This document shows, in pieces, positions 50,735 to 63,374 of a DNA stretch of 64,000 nucleotides. A program made the translations under genes and the position numbers. The notes beneath the pieces were generated by a model that was not told the origin of the DNA, did no database searches, and saw nothing but the letters and a program-made list of their open reading frames with translations. Origin of the DNA: Clytia hemisphaerica (taxonomy: Eukaryota > Cnidaria > Hydrozoa > Leptothecata > Clytiidae); NCBI GenBank assembly GCA_902728285.1, contig CACVBU010000545.1:248001-312000 (forward strand), in the 5' to 3' direction. Each line of letters begins with the position of its first letter. Within the stretch, counting starts at the first letter, position 1.

Positions 50735-52328
50735 GGGCAGGTCTAAAACGCCTAATACCTACTACCTAATACTTACTACCTAATACTTAATACTTACTGT
50801 ACCGGGTGCGCCACAAAAAAGTTTCTCTCTTTAAAACTAATTTTCTCAAAATCTAAAAGTTTAAAAAAAACTCTTTCTATTTCATTGGAAAGAAGATAGA
50901 TAAACTTAAATTTCGATGGGTCATTTATTAAATTCGATTCACTAGATCAAAAGTTATGCTCAATTAAATAAAAAAGTTACTTTCTGAAAGTGCTCAAAAA
51001 CGTTAAAAATCGACCTATCAAATTAAACAGAAGCATAACTACACGATACATCATTATCTTCGTTTCAGTCATTAAAAATGATAATTAGCTGTCTAAATGA
51101 CCTTTTGTTATATAAAGGAAGGTTGAATTTCAATAAAAGGCAGAAAGTTTGTCGAAAAAAGCCAAAAAATCTTGTAAAATTCATGAAAATACATCAAATT
51201 GGGGTTTCGACGTACTTCCAGCCTTAAATAGACTTTATTCTGTCTACAACCAAAAATCGGAGGGAAATATCGGTAAAAGTAAATTAAAATAATTTTGATG
51301 AAGATTTTAAACCCTTCCTACCCATCAGCTTCAAAATTCATGTGTTTAATTACTGAAAAATGCTTTTAATCATGTAAAGGCTATTGCGATTGCCAGTTTT
51401 AAAATAAAAATTTGATAGGTCGATTTTTAACGTTTTCGGGCACTTTCTGAAAGTAGCTTTTTTATTCAATTGAGCATAACTTTTGATCTAATGAGCCGAA
51501 TTTAATAAATGACCCATCCAAATTTAAGTTTATCTTTCTTCTTTCCAATGAAATAGGAATGGTTCTTTCAAAATTTTTAGATTTCTAGAAAGTTAGTTTT
51601 AAAGAGAGAAACTTTTTTGTGGCGCACCCGGTATATACCTCAAAATTGCTTGAAAATACCTTTAAAATAATCAGCATGGCAAATATGACCGAATCTGAAA
51701 ATTTGGTGTTAAAAAAATTTCAAGTTTTTGTCTTATAGCGTTTTGAAGACATGAAAATATTTTCTCCCTTTTTTTCTCTTCGCTTCATTTTCCCGCTATT
51801 AGTTTTATTTATAAGCATCAGTTGAGATGATAAAGCCCTACAAACCAATCTCAAGAAGTAGTATGACACTTTACTCGATATTATGCAGATAAATACAAAA
51901 GGATACAATTAAATGACCTATATTTAATCTCAAAGAACGTTTAAATAATGTTTTAGCCATTTGGATCTTTATAAAGGAGACAGGGGTGTGGAAGAATAAC
52001 TGTTTTAGATATTTGCACATTGTGTTCTTATAATTAAATCAAAGTCATAAGAGAGAGCAGTAAAAGGAAGAAAAACTAAGATAATGACCTTTTGCTTTGT
52101 ACTTATATGAGGCGAAGGAAATATTTACTTATGATTTAAATATTCTTTTAGATGACACATTCAAATTCCACGAAACCAATTTTCTTAGAATAGAGATTCC
52201 GAACAGGCAAAGGAGAGCCAGGGCCTTGATGTTCTGGTCTGTAAAGTATCCAAACGGATTAGGTAGTTAGTATTAAGTATTGGGTAGTAAGTATTAAGTA
52301 GTAGGTATTAGGCGTTTTAGACCTGCCC
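50735..52328. mobile_element. 1.6-kb TIR element just upstream of the kinesin start, with a nested MITE
   Basis: The left end is GGGCAGGTCTAAAACGCCTA followed by TAATACCTACTACC repeats. The right end is the near-exact inverse, finishing at 52328. The TIRs run about 60 bp. It lies 300 bp upstream of the kinesin ATG. Confidence 0.75.
50802..51631. mobile_element. 830-bp mariner-type MITE with TIRs of about 225 bp
   Basis: The ends read CCGGGTGCGCCACAAAAAAG and its inverse, flanked by TA (50800-50801 and 51632-51633). The two arms stay similar for over 200 bp, so the element could fold into a long hairpin. It is nested within the 50735-52328 element. Confidence 0.85.
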
Positions 52329-52593
52329 ATGAAAATGGTCCCTTTCTATGTTTAGTTTGTTCTACCTTGGATTATAACTGAAAATATCTTCAAAAAACCT
52401 TTGTCCCCCACCAACCCAAATGGTAATCTTTGCCCGCTTCAATTCTTAGATAATGAATGAGAGAGGTGCGCTTAGCTAAGCCGAGCTCACGGGCGATAAA
52501 CTCATGTTTACTTATCTTGTACATTTTAGTGGTATTTATCCAATAAAAAGTATGTTGACAAAATATGCACAGCATTGTTTGTGGCATTGTTAA
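52329..52593. other. Unassigned spacer
   Basis: A short minus-strand open frame (52390-52587) is present but unrecognised. I see no repeat or gene signal. Confidence 0.3.
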
Positions 52594-54597
52594 CCTTTCC
52601 AGCGCGCAACTTTTTAAATTTTCACACTGTCAGCGCGCAACATTTTTTCAGAAAATAGACATGTTCGGTTATTTTATCATAACTCAAGAGCTAGGAATCT
52701 TTAGAAAAAAAGTAAGGTATCAATGATAAGCTAATTAAATTCTACAACTTTTAGACTAAGTACCAATCCAAATAAAATATTCCAACAAAAATGGTAGCAT
52801 CACGTAAACCAAAGTTTTTTTCACGTTTTGCGGCAATGTCACTTTTTTTGCATTTTCCACTTCTAGAGCAAAAAAAAGTGGAGGGAAGTTAATTAAAAAA
52901 TCTCTCTTTGGCTGTTTATCAATCTATACATCATTTTGAGGTAATATACCAAAAATCAGCATCCAGAAAAATCTATATGTGTCACAACAGCCGCCCAAAT
53001 ATCGGTCACTTTTGCCAAAGATCACAATTTTCGGCTAAAAAATCCAATATAATATACAATATTGAAGTATTTGGATGATAATGAAATGTGTTTCCAGAAG
53101 CAACTACAGCAGCAAAAATGATGTAAAAGTATTCCCCAACTATCTTAGCAACACTTTCAGTCAGTATTCTTCGCTCCTGAAGCTTTTGAAGGGTATCGGT
53201 TATCGTGAAACTAGAGGACATCGTCGGCGACAGTTGCAAAGTTTCCAAAAACCGTAAGCCTTTTGAGGCAGACTCATTGATATCAAATCTGGTCTCTTTT
53301 GCCCAAAGTAATGCTACATGTCATCATAACAATTCCATGTGGGTGTTATGTGGTTTCTGCCATCATTTTGATCCATAAAAGCTGTAATCAGGACGTAGTT
53401 ATGAGGCAAGAATTTCGGGACCGATCGACCGTCGCTGGTGGAGTGGAAGAAGCAATGCAATTCAACATAACTCCAGGGTATTCAAATTCATTGGTGCTTC
53501 TTTGAAATATATGAGGTGTAGAAAACACTTTTGCATTGAATTTTTCCACTTTCCATGCTCCAACCTGAAGAAAAATTGAAAAATACTGTAAACTTGGGTC
53601 GACCCCGATGGTTTGTCGAGATAAGTGGTCAAAATGACAAATGGAATTTTTATGCTAAGGCAAATACTTTTTTATTTATTGGTTTACGGATCCGTCGACG
53701 TTATTTTTGCCAAAATGAAAAAATAGAGATTTCAAAAACTTTTATTTACTTTTTCTCCTCCTACCTTCAAAAAAGAAGAAAGAAAGAAAAAAACCTTTAC
53801 TTAAACAGGAAAACAAAAGAAAATAAGAGAAAGAGAGAGGGGTTAAACGATCTAACATAGCTGAGCCCTATTCTGCCAATGTAAAGATACTTTGATCCTT
53901 TCCTTAATATCAGGGAACTTCCCCATGGAATTTCCCTATCCACAAAAAACAACTTCAAGAGTAAACTTTTTCTGCACATGTGCTGAGAAGATTATTGTTG
54001 AAGAGAGACTTATTTAAAAAATCTATACTTTTTCGAAATTTCATAAAATTTTATTTTATTACTTCCTCCTATTTCGGATTTAAAAAAAGAAAATAAATAA
54101 AATTTAAAACATCAATTTTATTTTAATTTTTTTTCCATCCTCCTGTCTAAAAATTTTCCTCATAACGTCCGTAAACCAGAAAATAAAAAAGTAAAATTGC
54201 CTAAAAACAAAAGAAAAAATATGAGATATACTTACTGGATGCTTTGTCATTATAAAAACAATGTATCCATGAAGAAAAGTGGCCTAAACCAGTCAAATAA
54301 TCCAAGAACTTTAGCAGTAAGTTTGAAAAAGCCATTTCTTGGTCGCCATCTTCATTCAGTGTTTTTCTCAACCTTTTCTCCGAAATCTGCTGCCTCACCA
54401 CGTGATCAAAACATTACATCATCAGATATCAAAAGAAAGCTTAGAACCTCTACTTGCCGTTTCTCTTTACTTCTACAGCTAGCAAAGAAGCCAATGGGAG
54501 AAAAATAGCTTAGAAGATCACTATGTAAAAAAAACGACTATACACATCTGCCGGAACGTATGATCGATGTGTATGCTTGTCTACCGGGCTGAAAAGG
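52594..54597. mobile_element. 2.0-kb piggyBac-like element
   Basis: TTAA flanks both ends (52590-52593 and 54598-54601). The termini are CCTTTCCAGCGCG on the left and the inverse of CCTTTTCAGCCCG on the right, fitting the 5'-CCY..RGG-3' ends and TTAA target of piggyBac elements. A second CAGCGCGCAAC copy lies 40 bp inside the left end. A minus-strand open segment near 53006-53248 (TLQKLQERRILTESV) could be a decayed transposase remnant, but the match is weak. Confidence 0.65.
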
Positions 54598-54601
54598 TTA
54601 A

Positions 54602-55237
54602 ATATGTCAATAAATATTTATGGTTGTTTAAGAGAACCTGACAGTCTATTAAATAAAAAATTACTTTCCCTCAGCCAGTAAAAACAGGATAAATTATCTT
54701 GTCTCTAGGCAACTGCTGTGGAGTAATTAGATATTCAAAAGACTGTCACGTTCTCCCAAACGACTATTCAACGCCTGTTAAAGAAAATAATTTGTAAATA
54801 GTTCTTTTTATCGTGAAATTTTGAAATACGAGCAAAAGAGAATCAAATTTAATATATTCGCAGGTATGCCAGGTATGCCCAATCACTTCCATGAGAAAGT
54901 TCCAATTTTTAATTATCAGGAAATTGGGGAAACAAACCTGTTCACCACGTATGGAACGAAACCTGACAGAAGGTTTTCCAAGATTTATTCAGATAAAGCT
55001 GTAAAAGCAAGGTTCATTACTTGTGAATTTTAAAACCTACATAACCAAAAGTGAAAGTTGTTAGGAAGTAAAGAGTAAACGCAAGACAGAAGGTTTGGTT
55101 GTGTTGATCAAGTATGTTTTTATTTTATCCGAACTAATCTTAAAAAAGACCAAGGAGGCCCTGACTGACCATGCTGCACAGGCACGCACATACGGCTCCC
55201 TATTTTTCATTTCAATCGATCGTCGTGATGACCAGTA
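54602..55237. other. Interval between elements with a short unrecognised open frame
   Basis: A plus-strand frame at 54821-55033 opens after an intron-like attcgcag and reads GMPGMPNHFHEKVPIFNYQE onward for about 58 codons to a stop. It has protein-like composition, but I recognise no family and see no upstream exon. It could be an orphan exon or chance. Confidence 0.25.
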
Positions 55238-57349
55238 CCGTGAGATCGGGTAACTTGCATCAGTGGAGGCTAACATGCAGTGTAGTCCTCAAATGAATGA
55301 ACTGGGACCAACCCGAAAAATTTTTTTGTTTCCGGTCCACCGGGTGACGAAAAAAACACTCACCCGGCCGGCCGCAAAATAATTTTTTTTGCTAAATTTT
55401 GATCCCAAAACTAGATTTTTTAAAGCACTCGTAGAAGTTAAAATGATGGTCTTTTTACCTTAAATCTGTAGTAACTTGACACCGCTACAGGCTTCGGCAT
55501 AAGAAAAATTCACGTGTGATCATCGCACGCCTAAATTTTGATTTTTAGTGGTCTAGGCCTTCGATTATTCAAATACTTAATTTTCATCGCTTATATTTTC
55601 AATTGTGTTACAATATCTCTAAGAACTGGACTCTTTCTTTCATTTTGAATATCTATTTTCAATTGCTAAAGGCTCCAAACTGTGATTACGAAGGGAACTT
55701 TTTTGAGAAAAAAGTAGAGTGAGAGAAACATTTCCCCAATTTTTTAAATCCTCACTTTATGAATGTTTCTTTTTATTTTACTCGAAAGTCAGCATGATTC
55801 CTTTTATAAAAACAAAGCTGTTTACTTACTGAAAAGTCCCCACTTTGTGAATGTTTCTATTTATTTTATTCATAAATCAGCATGATTCTTTAAAAAAAAC
55901 CAAGTTGTATATAAAAAAAAAACATTCTTAAAAGTTGAGTTGCAAGCAAGAATTAACAAAAACAATGCAGGGTTTAGTTTGAGATGAATAAAATTTCATT
56001 TCTATAACAATGATCAGGATAAAACTTTCATTCCAAGTGATTTCTAGGCGTGCATTTTACAGTAGAATATAAAATATCACGTGCGATAAATCACACGCCT
56101 CAAAAACTGATTCACAAAAGTTTTTCAAACAAACAAACTAGCCCTAACCCTAACGATGATGTACGAAAAAAAATGCGGCCGGGTGACGACGAAATAAACT
56201 TTCACCCGGCCGGTGGATTGTTTCCGCAAAAAGATTTTTCGGGTTCGCCTGGCTGGTCATTCAGTCTAAACTTTTTAAACTACCAGGATTATAAACTAGG
56301 CTAGTCTTATCTCTTTTATCTTTCCCTTTACAACAATACAATGCTGACAAGTTGACACAACCACACAACATATTGACAAACGTAATCCCTGACTGAGAGA
56401 AGTTTATATCGAAATCTGCAACAAAAACAAAAGTGGTCTCTTCTACTGATTGCTTCCTGGTGCTCCTTCCCAGCTGTTTATAAAATTTCCACCAATGAGG
56501 TTGCTGCATTTCAAATCGCCCTTCTTTTTGGCACCCGTGGCAGGCTTTGTCATTTGAAAATTCCAGGCGTGTGGTCAATCCCACTCCTAAAACGTACTTT
56601 AGGCGTGTGATAAGGAGTGCTATGCATAACTTTAAGTAGTAAAATCCAAATTTATGGCGTGTGATTAATCACTCTCCTCAAAGATTTTAGGTGTGTGTGG
56701 AGGTGTGCGCGTGCTATCACACGCCTCAAACGATGCAGCCTGCCGTGGCCTCTCAGTGTCTTGCACGAAGGGCGGCTGTAAAATCCCACCCTTCATATAT
56801 ATTTTTTCAATCTGTGATTCTAAGGCTTAGAGTTTTTCTCATCTTCAATTTACTGAAGAAAGCGGGAATTTGATGCGAGAGTTAGATTGTCAACAAAGTG
56901 CCGTAAAAAATCATTGAATAAAAGAAGAACTTTAAATCTTAAATATTTTCATTTTGAAGAATTGGTGCAAAAAAGTGAAACATGGAAAAGTTTCATTTTT
57001 TATTGGAATAGGGGATTTGGAAAACTTCCTATGTTTGGTTTTTTGCACAATTCCCTGTAACTATGGGCAAGCACCCGGTTGCTAAGATGTTGGCTTGAAA
57101 TCGAAAGTGAAACCACTGAAAATGAAAGTAAAATCGGCCTGTACTCAAAATCCCGTAATCTTGATATACAAGTTTAAGTCTATACTGTCATCAAAATACA
57201 AAGTTAAATGAAAACAAAGATGGTAGAGTAGAGCTGCGTGCGGAGCTGCATAGTTAATTTGTTTTGAAATTTTGACTTTGATTGGTCATTCATTTGATGG
57301 CTATGCAAGCTCCACTGGATGCACAAGTTACCCGACTTCACGCTCACGG
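55238..57349. mobile_element. 2.1-kb mariner-type TIR element carrying a nested element
   Basis: The left end CCGTGAGATCGGGTAACTTG matches the inverted right end (..AAGTTACCCGACTTCACGC..). TA flanks both sides. It contains another TIR element at 55310-56245 and repeated GGCGTGTGAT / ATCACACGCC motifs. No transposase was recognised. Confidence 0.72.
55310..56245. mobile_element. 0.94-kb TIR element nested in the 55238-57349 element
   Basis: The ends are AACCCGAAAAATTTTTTTG on the left and AAAGATTTTTCGGGTT on the right. Just inside each end lies a CCGGTCCACCGGGTGA-type GC-rich block. No coding was found. Confidence 0.6.
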
Positions 57350-57351
57350 TA

Positions 57352-58042
57352 TCGGTATGGCAGTCACATTAAATTCATAATTCCTGCACCTCAACTCGAT
57401 TTAAATAGAACTTTCAATTGGAAATAGCTATACATTCAGTCTCTAAATTACCATGGCTTTCAATGGCAAAATTCATATTCCCAAAATTCCCAGTTGAATT
57501 TTTTGAAAAAAAGAGGCTGGAAAACAACTTTTGATGTCATTTTATGATGAGAGACCCCTCTGAAAACCCTGAAAAACTTCAATACCCCCTTGGAAAATCT
57601 GAAAAATGAACAATATCCCTCTGGAAAATCTAAGATTTGACCCCCATGGCCACCAGTTATTCGAGCACTGATGTGAAAATGTGGCTTCGTGGATATGTGG
57701 TCTTTTCAAGAATATGTGGTCTCGAAAGCGAATGCGAAGGAGAGTATTTCGAAATTACAAAAAATGTTTACAGTGGGTTTTTGTGAAAATTGTTCAGCTC
57801 AACACTAAAGTTACAAAAATGTATATTGTAATATCTTCAATAGTTTTTGCCTCTTTAATTTATTGGTTAACAGTCATACGCATTCTTACTTCGAATACTT
57901 TTGTGTATTTTAGACCGTGCACCTCCTCTCTCGTTGACCCTTTACAGTCCACTTTCAGAAGCCTGAAAAACCTAGACTCGGCTCCGTAGAAATTGATCCT
58001 ATTCTTAATAAGAAAACCACATCTGTAGACTTGATAGTTGCG
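57352..58042. other. Unassigned spacer between TIR elements
   Basis: It is AT-rich. It contains a CTGAAAAACCC / CTCTGAAAACC-like run near 57550-57640 but no supported gene. Confidence 0.3.
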
Positions 58043-58047
58043 TTTAT

Positions 58048-59646
58048 CAGTCAGGCAAATCCTTGCATTTGCACGGGGTCCGCTACGTTGCATTTGCAGA
58101 AATCGAAAGTCGCGCGAAAACCCGGTGCAAATACACTGTTTTTTGGAACTCTGTGTATTTGCACGGGGTGGAAAATTAGAAAATTTAAGATTTTGCAATG
58201 GTTTTACAATCAATTAACACCATTCTTTTTGCTGAGAGTCACAAATACGAGGTACTGTCGAAAAAAATGTTTCAATTAGATATTTGTTGTATTCCTTTTC
58301 TAAAAAAATGTCAAAAACTTCACACACAAAAAAAACGACGAGTCACCAGCGCAAAATTAGCTTGGCTGCGCGATCAATCTCATTTTCATTGTAGCGGAAC
58401 ACAAAACTACGGATAAGTTAGACTGTATCAAACATGCGTGTCCCGATATTTCTATTTGCTTAATTTCCCTATCTCACTTTGATGACCTAGATTTTAAAAT
58501 TTTATTTATTTTTTTAGATACATAGCTTTTAATTTTATATTGCACATGCGTAGGTTTTATGACTCATAGGTTAGTTCTAATTAACTCCTATAACAAAACT
58601 AAATCTCACTTAAGCCACATAAGATTATCAAGCTTACTTTTTTCTCTGGTTAACTATCCTTCAGAAATCTCTGAACTAATAATTCTTTTATCTCTATTTA
58701 CAGCATATACATAATTTTAATACATTTTAACTATTTTTCATTTGTAATATAGTCCTTAGTTGCAGGTCCACATCAGCTTAGTCTGCGTTTTTTAACCTGT
58801 TTTATCAAATAAATAAAATAAAAAAAAAATAAAAAAATAAAAAAAAAATAAAAAAAAAATTTCAAACACCGTGGTACTTGCTAATTCTGAAAATTTGAAT
58901 GTACTGTAGCTGTTGAGTTGATATTTCAACTTTTCTCAAAAAGGTGAGGAAATCGACCAAAATACAGTATCATCCCAGTGGAAAATTAAACTCCAATTTT
59001 TGTCCCCACTGCAAATAATTAGATAAGCAAATTCTGACTGCAAAATATTGCGTGCTATTTTTTCCATCCCCACTGAATTTTCTGGCACGAAAACAATGGA
59101 ATTCAAATCCCCAGCCATTAAAAAAATATCGTAATATCAACGCCCCCCTCGAGTTTTAGTCCACTTTTTTTATCCCCACTGGCTGAAAAAATCCCACCGG
59201 ATCTGTGAGAAGGGGGTGTTATAAATTCAAAAAGTTGAGTTGTCACCTATTTTGGTGCACTTGAAATATGTTAAAAGGAGCCGGGAATCTTAATATTTTC
59301 GCCGAGATTTTCGCATCGTGATACGTGATATCATATATTTCGAGTCAGCATGGTTGCGCGATCTAGACGCGGCCGTTTAGAAATACTCAAATTTATCAAA
59401 AATATTTTGCTTGATTAAAAAAGATTGCATGGGTGGAATTTTTTTTCACTGGACAAAATCCTTTATTATTGAATGAAGAATCTCGTAAAGAAAAAATGAA
59501 AGCCCAGTTCATCTTCATTTTCCCCCGTTTTCACTTTAAAGTTGAAATTGACATATTTGCCTGACGCGTTCTAGCTCATTTGCACAGGGTCGGGAAAACC
59601 TGTTGCAAATGCACACCCCGTGCAAATGCAAGGATTTGCCTGACTG
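58048..59646. mobile_element. 1.6-kb TIR element with CAGTCAGGCAAATCC ends
   Basis: The left end begins CAGTCAGGCAAATCCTTGCA and the right end is its inverse. TTTAT flanks both sides (58043-58047 and 59647-59651), a likely 5-bp target duplication. The motif TTTGCACGGGGT repeats inside each end. An A/T homopolymer-like tract sits at 58800-58862. No transposase was seen. Confidence 0.75.
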
Positions 59647-59807
59647 TTTATGATTCTCTTCTTATAAAAAAAGTTTTTTTTAAAAGCACAAGTTTTAAAA
59701 TTCGATTACTTTATATGTTCTTAAAGATTTTTCTTTTTTACAAGAATAACTTTTTTAAAGAGCTGTCATAGTCCTGATAGTGTTCTTACTTAGCAAGTAA
59801 AAGTATA

Positions 59808-60287
59808 CCGTGAGTGGTCCTAAATCCGACAGCCCTGCCTAAATCCGACCCCCCAAATAACTGCTATGAAAAAAAATTACATGTTTACAAACATTTCCTC
59901 TCCAAGTTGAACAATAAACTATTGCAAAAACTCTCGAAACAAAACATCTAACAAGATGACTATAATGTCAAGATGTCGTCAATTAATGTGATCAAAAAAG
60001 TGTGAGTTGTAAAAATAATTACCTCTATTATTCTATTATTCTGAATCTGTTGCTCGTGTTTAAAACGTTAACAATTTTGTAAAAAAAAAATTATGTTTTG
60101 TATATATACAGTAAGAAGCAATTATTGTTATTTGGTTCAATTGGTTCAGTGTATCAAATCTTTCAAGCTTAGTTGACACTTTGGTATATTCATTGCGTCA
60201 CAGCGAAAGATTTGTTTTTATTTTTTTGTATCTTTGAAAGACCCCATCGGATTTAGGCTGGGCTGTTAGATTTAGGACCACTCACGG
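59808..60287. mobile_element. 480-bp mariner-type MITE
   Basis: The TIRs begin CCGTGAGTGGTCCTAAATCC and match inverted at the right end (..GGACCACTCACGG). TA lies at both borders. The interior is AT-rich and has no coding. Confidence 0.82.
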
Positions 60288-60861
60288 TATTAATTAAAAG
60301 ATCAACAGATTTTGTTACAAAAAAGCAAAAGGGAAAGTACTAATAGTTTCCCCCGTCTTTTAAAAATTGAACAAGTGAAGGAGAGTTGTTTAAAAACACC
60401 TGTTACAGGTGGTTGCACCCCAAAACCCACGCAAAAAACCAGGGCGTTATATTATGAGCTGTGTTGGTTATTGGATTATTTTTATTATACCATTCAAAAC
60501 TTTGGACTAATAATGGTTCTTCCTGGGGTATCTGATCATTCATATGCATCTCTTGATTATTTTACAGGGTATTGAAGTTGGTACTATTTTTTTTTTGCGC
60601 ACCCCAAAACCAGCAAACTCTATTTTGGCTGTAATTTCATAAATAATAATGCTAGAAGTGTGGTTTTTTGCATGCCATCTTCATATTCAATTGTCTTACT
60701 AGTGAAAATAAGTTTGCAAACTTAGTCTAAGCCTTATACCCCAAAGTACTACAAAACCCACAATACAGGCACCCCAAAACCCACATTGGCAATTTCAGAA
60801 TTTTAAAAATTTGGGCCAAGATTCCAAAAAAATACTTTCTGAGGTTTTACTTTGATAGTTA

Positions 60862-61401
60862 CTCTCGGGTGCCTAATAAACGTACATGTACGTTTATTTT
60901 TTTCGTGTCAAATTTCCCGCCTGTATGCACCTTATTAGGACCTGTACGTTTATTCATTTTGAAGAACTTTTCCGCCTGTACGTTTATTCCCTCCTGTACG
61001 TTTATTAATTTTCACCCAATATCACCCGATTCATACTGGAAAAAAATTTTTATTTTTTGTTCAAGTACTAGTAAGACGTGTAGAAAGGCCGTTAATTACA
61101 TTCGAACGTGGGAGATTTTGAGTGTTGCACAAGTCAATTCGAATGTTTTGCTTATTTAAGTACTTGTCATTGATCTATAAGAGATATACCTATACTTAAG
61201 TCAGTTGTTTCAACCTGGATGTTCTACTTTGAAAAATTGGTAGATTTTTCCCTGTACGTTTATTTTAGCCTGTACGTTTATTTATTTTAGCTCTGATTTC
61301 TCGCCTGTGCGTTTATTTCAGCCTGTACGTTTATTAATTCCAATTTTATTCCCTCCCCTGTACGTTTATTTTGGTCTGTACGTTTATTAGGCACCCGAGA
61401 G
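60862..61401. mobile_element. 540-bp MITE nested in the pogo-like element, with CGTACGTTTATT tandem motif
   Basis: The terminal inverted repeats start CTCTCGGGTGCCTAATAAAC and are almost perfect at the other end. TA flanks both ends (60860-60861 and 61402-61403), a TA target duplication. The interior carries several copies of a CTGTACGTTTATT motif in both halves. Confidence 0.85.
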
Positions 61402-61618
61402 TACTCCACCTATTAAGTCATTCATTTGATTGATAAGAAGCTTTATAGTTGATTTAAACATACTTTATTGTCAACCTATTTTTTTAATTTAGTAAATATA
61501 AAAAATAAAGCCCAAGTTCTCTATGCGTATACACCAGAAAAAAAATTTCAAATCATCAAACCCATCGACGAAAGCGGAGGCATCGGTTGTAAGAAAGCAA
61601 ACAAGTTAAAAAGAAAAA

Positions 61619-63374
61619 CAATTGAAGGCAGCTGAGGCCTGGTGCAGAGAAAATGGCAAACGTGGCTATGCAGCACTTAAAACAGGTCACTTTGTCTTTG
61701 TGACTCTTACAACAAAGAACAAGAGAGATGATATACAATCATCTTCATTTCAGGTGATGTGTGCATGTGCCAAGTGATTTTCAAATCCATAGGAATAACA
61801 AGTGCAATGGTCCCTCCTGTAGCTGCAGAAAAGATACCTAACCTTCTAATCAGCACTGCCGAAAATGGAATTTCTACTCACGAAACCTTTCTTGCCGCTG
61901 CTCATGAATTTGATGACTACTTGGAGCTGAAAGGATTTGAAAGGCCAGTAGTTTTACTATCAGATGGGCATAGTTCTCGTCTGAACCACAAGGTTCTTGA
62001 ATTCCTCCTCTCAAAACAAATACAGCTGTTTGTGACACCACCAGACCCAACAGGGTAACTCAACTTTTGGACCAGTTAAACAAGAACATTCACCAAGAGT
62101 ATGAAAAAGAAAAAGCATCAATGTTTACTGACTTTAACACTTTAAGTCGAGAAGCCTTCATGGTTATTCTAGCAAACATCTGGGATAAATGGGTTTCCAA
62201 AGAGGGTATCATTAATGCTGCAAGAAAGGTTGGTATCACGTCAACAAAACTAAGCGTAGAGATGATGCAGCAAGATAAATTTGAAAGGGCTGCTGCAGTC
62301 GTCGATACAAATGATGACGATGCAAACTCGTCTGCAATTTCAACATCATCAACTTCGTTCATTGTCTGTCCTGATAAAAGACGTGGCTCATCACAGTATT
62401 GGCAAGATAAATTCAACCAGGCCATGGGTATCATAGATGAATTGCATGAAAAGAGCATCGTGCTGGAAGAAATCACTGGTTTCTTGCCTGTGTAAACCAA
62501 AGCTGTCTAAGAAAAATACAAGTATCACACAAATCCATGGATCAATGAAGGCCAAAAATGTGCTCACTGTACTGAAAGACATCAAGAGTAAGAAACAAGA
62601 GCAAATCAAAAGTAAGGAAGCCACTGCCAAAAAAAGGAAGATACAAAACATGCATTTCTCAAGTGCAAAGAGAAATGTATTTGTGAAAAACCAAAATGCG
62701 AAGCATTCGGGCTCAAGCAATGTCCAGTGTGTCAGGACATTTTGAAGTCAGCTTGTAGTAAAGCCAAGTGCAAAGTTGATGGGATAAAGCCAGTCATGAT
62801 TGTTCCAGCAGCAGCTACAGCAAGTTCTTCCAAGAGGAAAGCACCTGCTTCAGAAACCGAGGAAAGTGAATCAGATTTTGTTGATACCGATTTTGATCAT
62901 ACCGAGAATGAGAGTGATTTTGAAAGTGAAACCAGCAACACGGATGATGTAAGTGCTGCAGATATCTTAAGAGCAACTTGGAAAACACTCAGCCCTCCAG
63001 TGACTGAGGATTCTCTCTTGGGGAAGTGGTATGGTGTAGTGTATTGTACAAAGCGCATTAGCAAGCTGTATGTTGGTAAAATCTTGAAACGTTTCTTGGC
63101 TGATGAAAACGGGTTTGTTGAGAAATTGGAAGTTAGGTGCTTGAAGCCTAAAGTAGGATCTGGTACCATTCTTGAAGATACACCAGCTCATTTGCCAGAT
63201 GTGTCACTGTTTGACTTTGCTGATGTGATTTATGGTCCTCTGAAAGTGGTTCCTTTAAAATCTGATAAATTCAATGTTCCAGATTATGAAAAAGCTGTCG
63301 AACATTTTAACAGTAAAGAGTATGGACAGAAACAGCATTTTTTAGGCTATTTCACTTATTTTTTTCATTTTTAG
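61619..63374 (+). pseudogene. pogo/DDE_1-like transposase, frameshifted and internally deleted
   Basis: Three pieces lie in different frames. At 61619 QLKAAEAWCRENGKRGYAAL is an N-terminal fragment. At 61759-62058 a DDE superfamily core holds PVVLLSDGHSSRLN (second acidic residue) and ends TPPDPTG at a TAA. At 62067 LDQLNKNIHQEYEKEK continues after a one-base shift and carries the third acidic residue. A Cys-rich zinc-binding-like stretch around 62660-62780 (CKEKCICEKPKC) and an acidic Ser/Glu-rich tail (62727-63374) follow. The region expected to hold the first catalytic Asp is missing between the first two pieces. It cannot be active as read. Confidence 0.75.

Noticed and set aside
52390..52587. 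65-codon minus-strand frame upstream of the kinesin
   Set aside because: No recognisable domain, splice partner or promoter. Possibly a decayed transposon fragment.
56140..56155. CCCTAACCCTAAC as telomeric repeat
   Set aside because: Only about two units inside a transposon; too short to mean a telomere.
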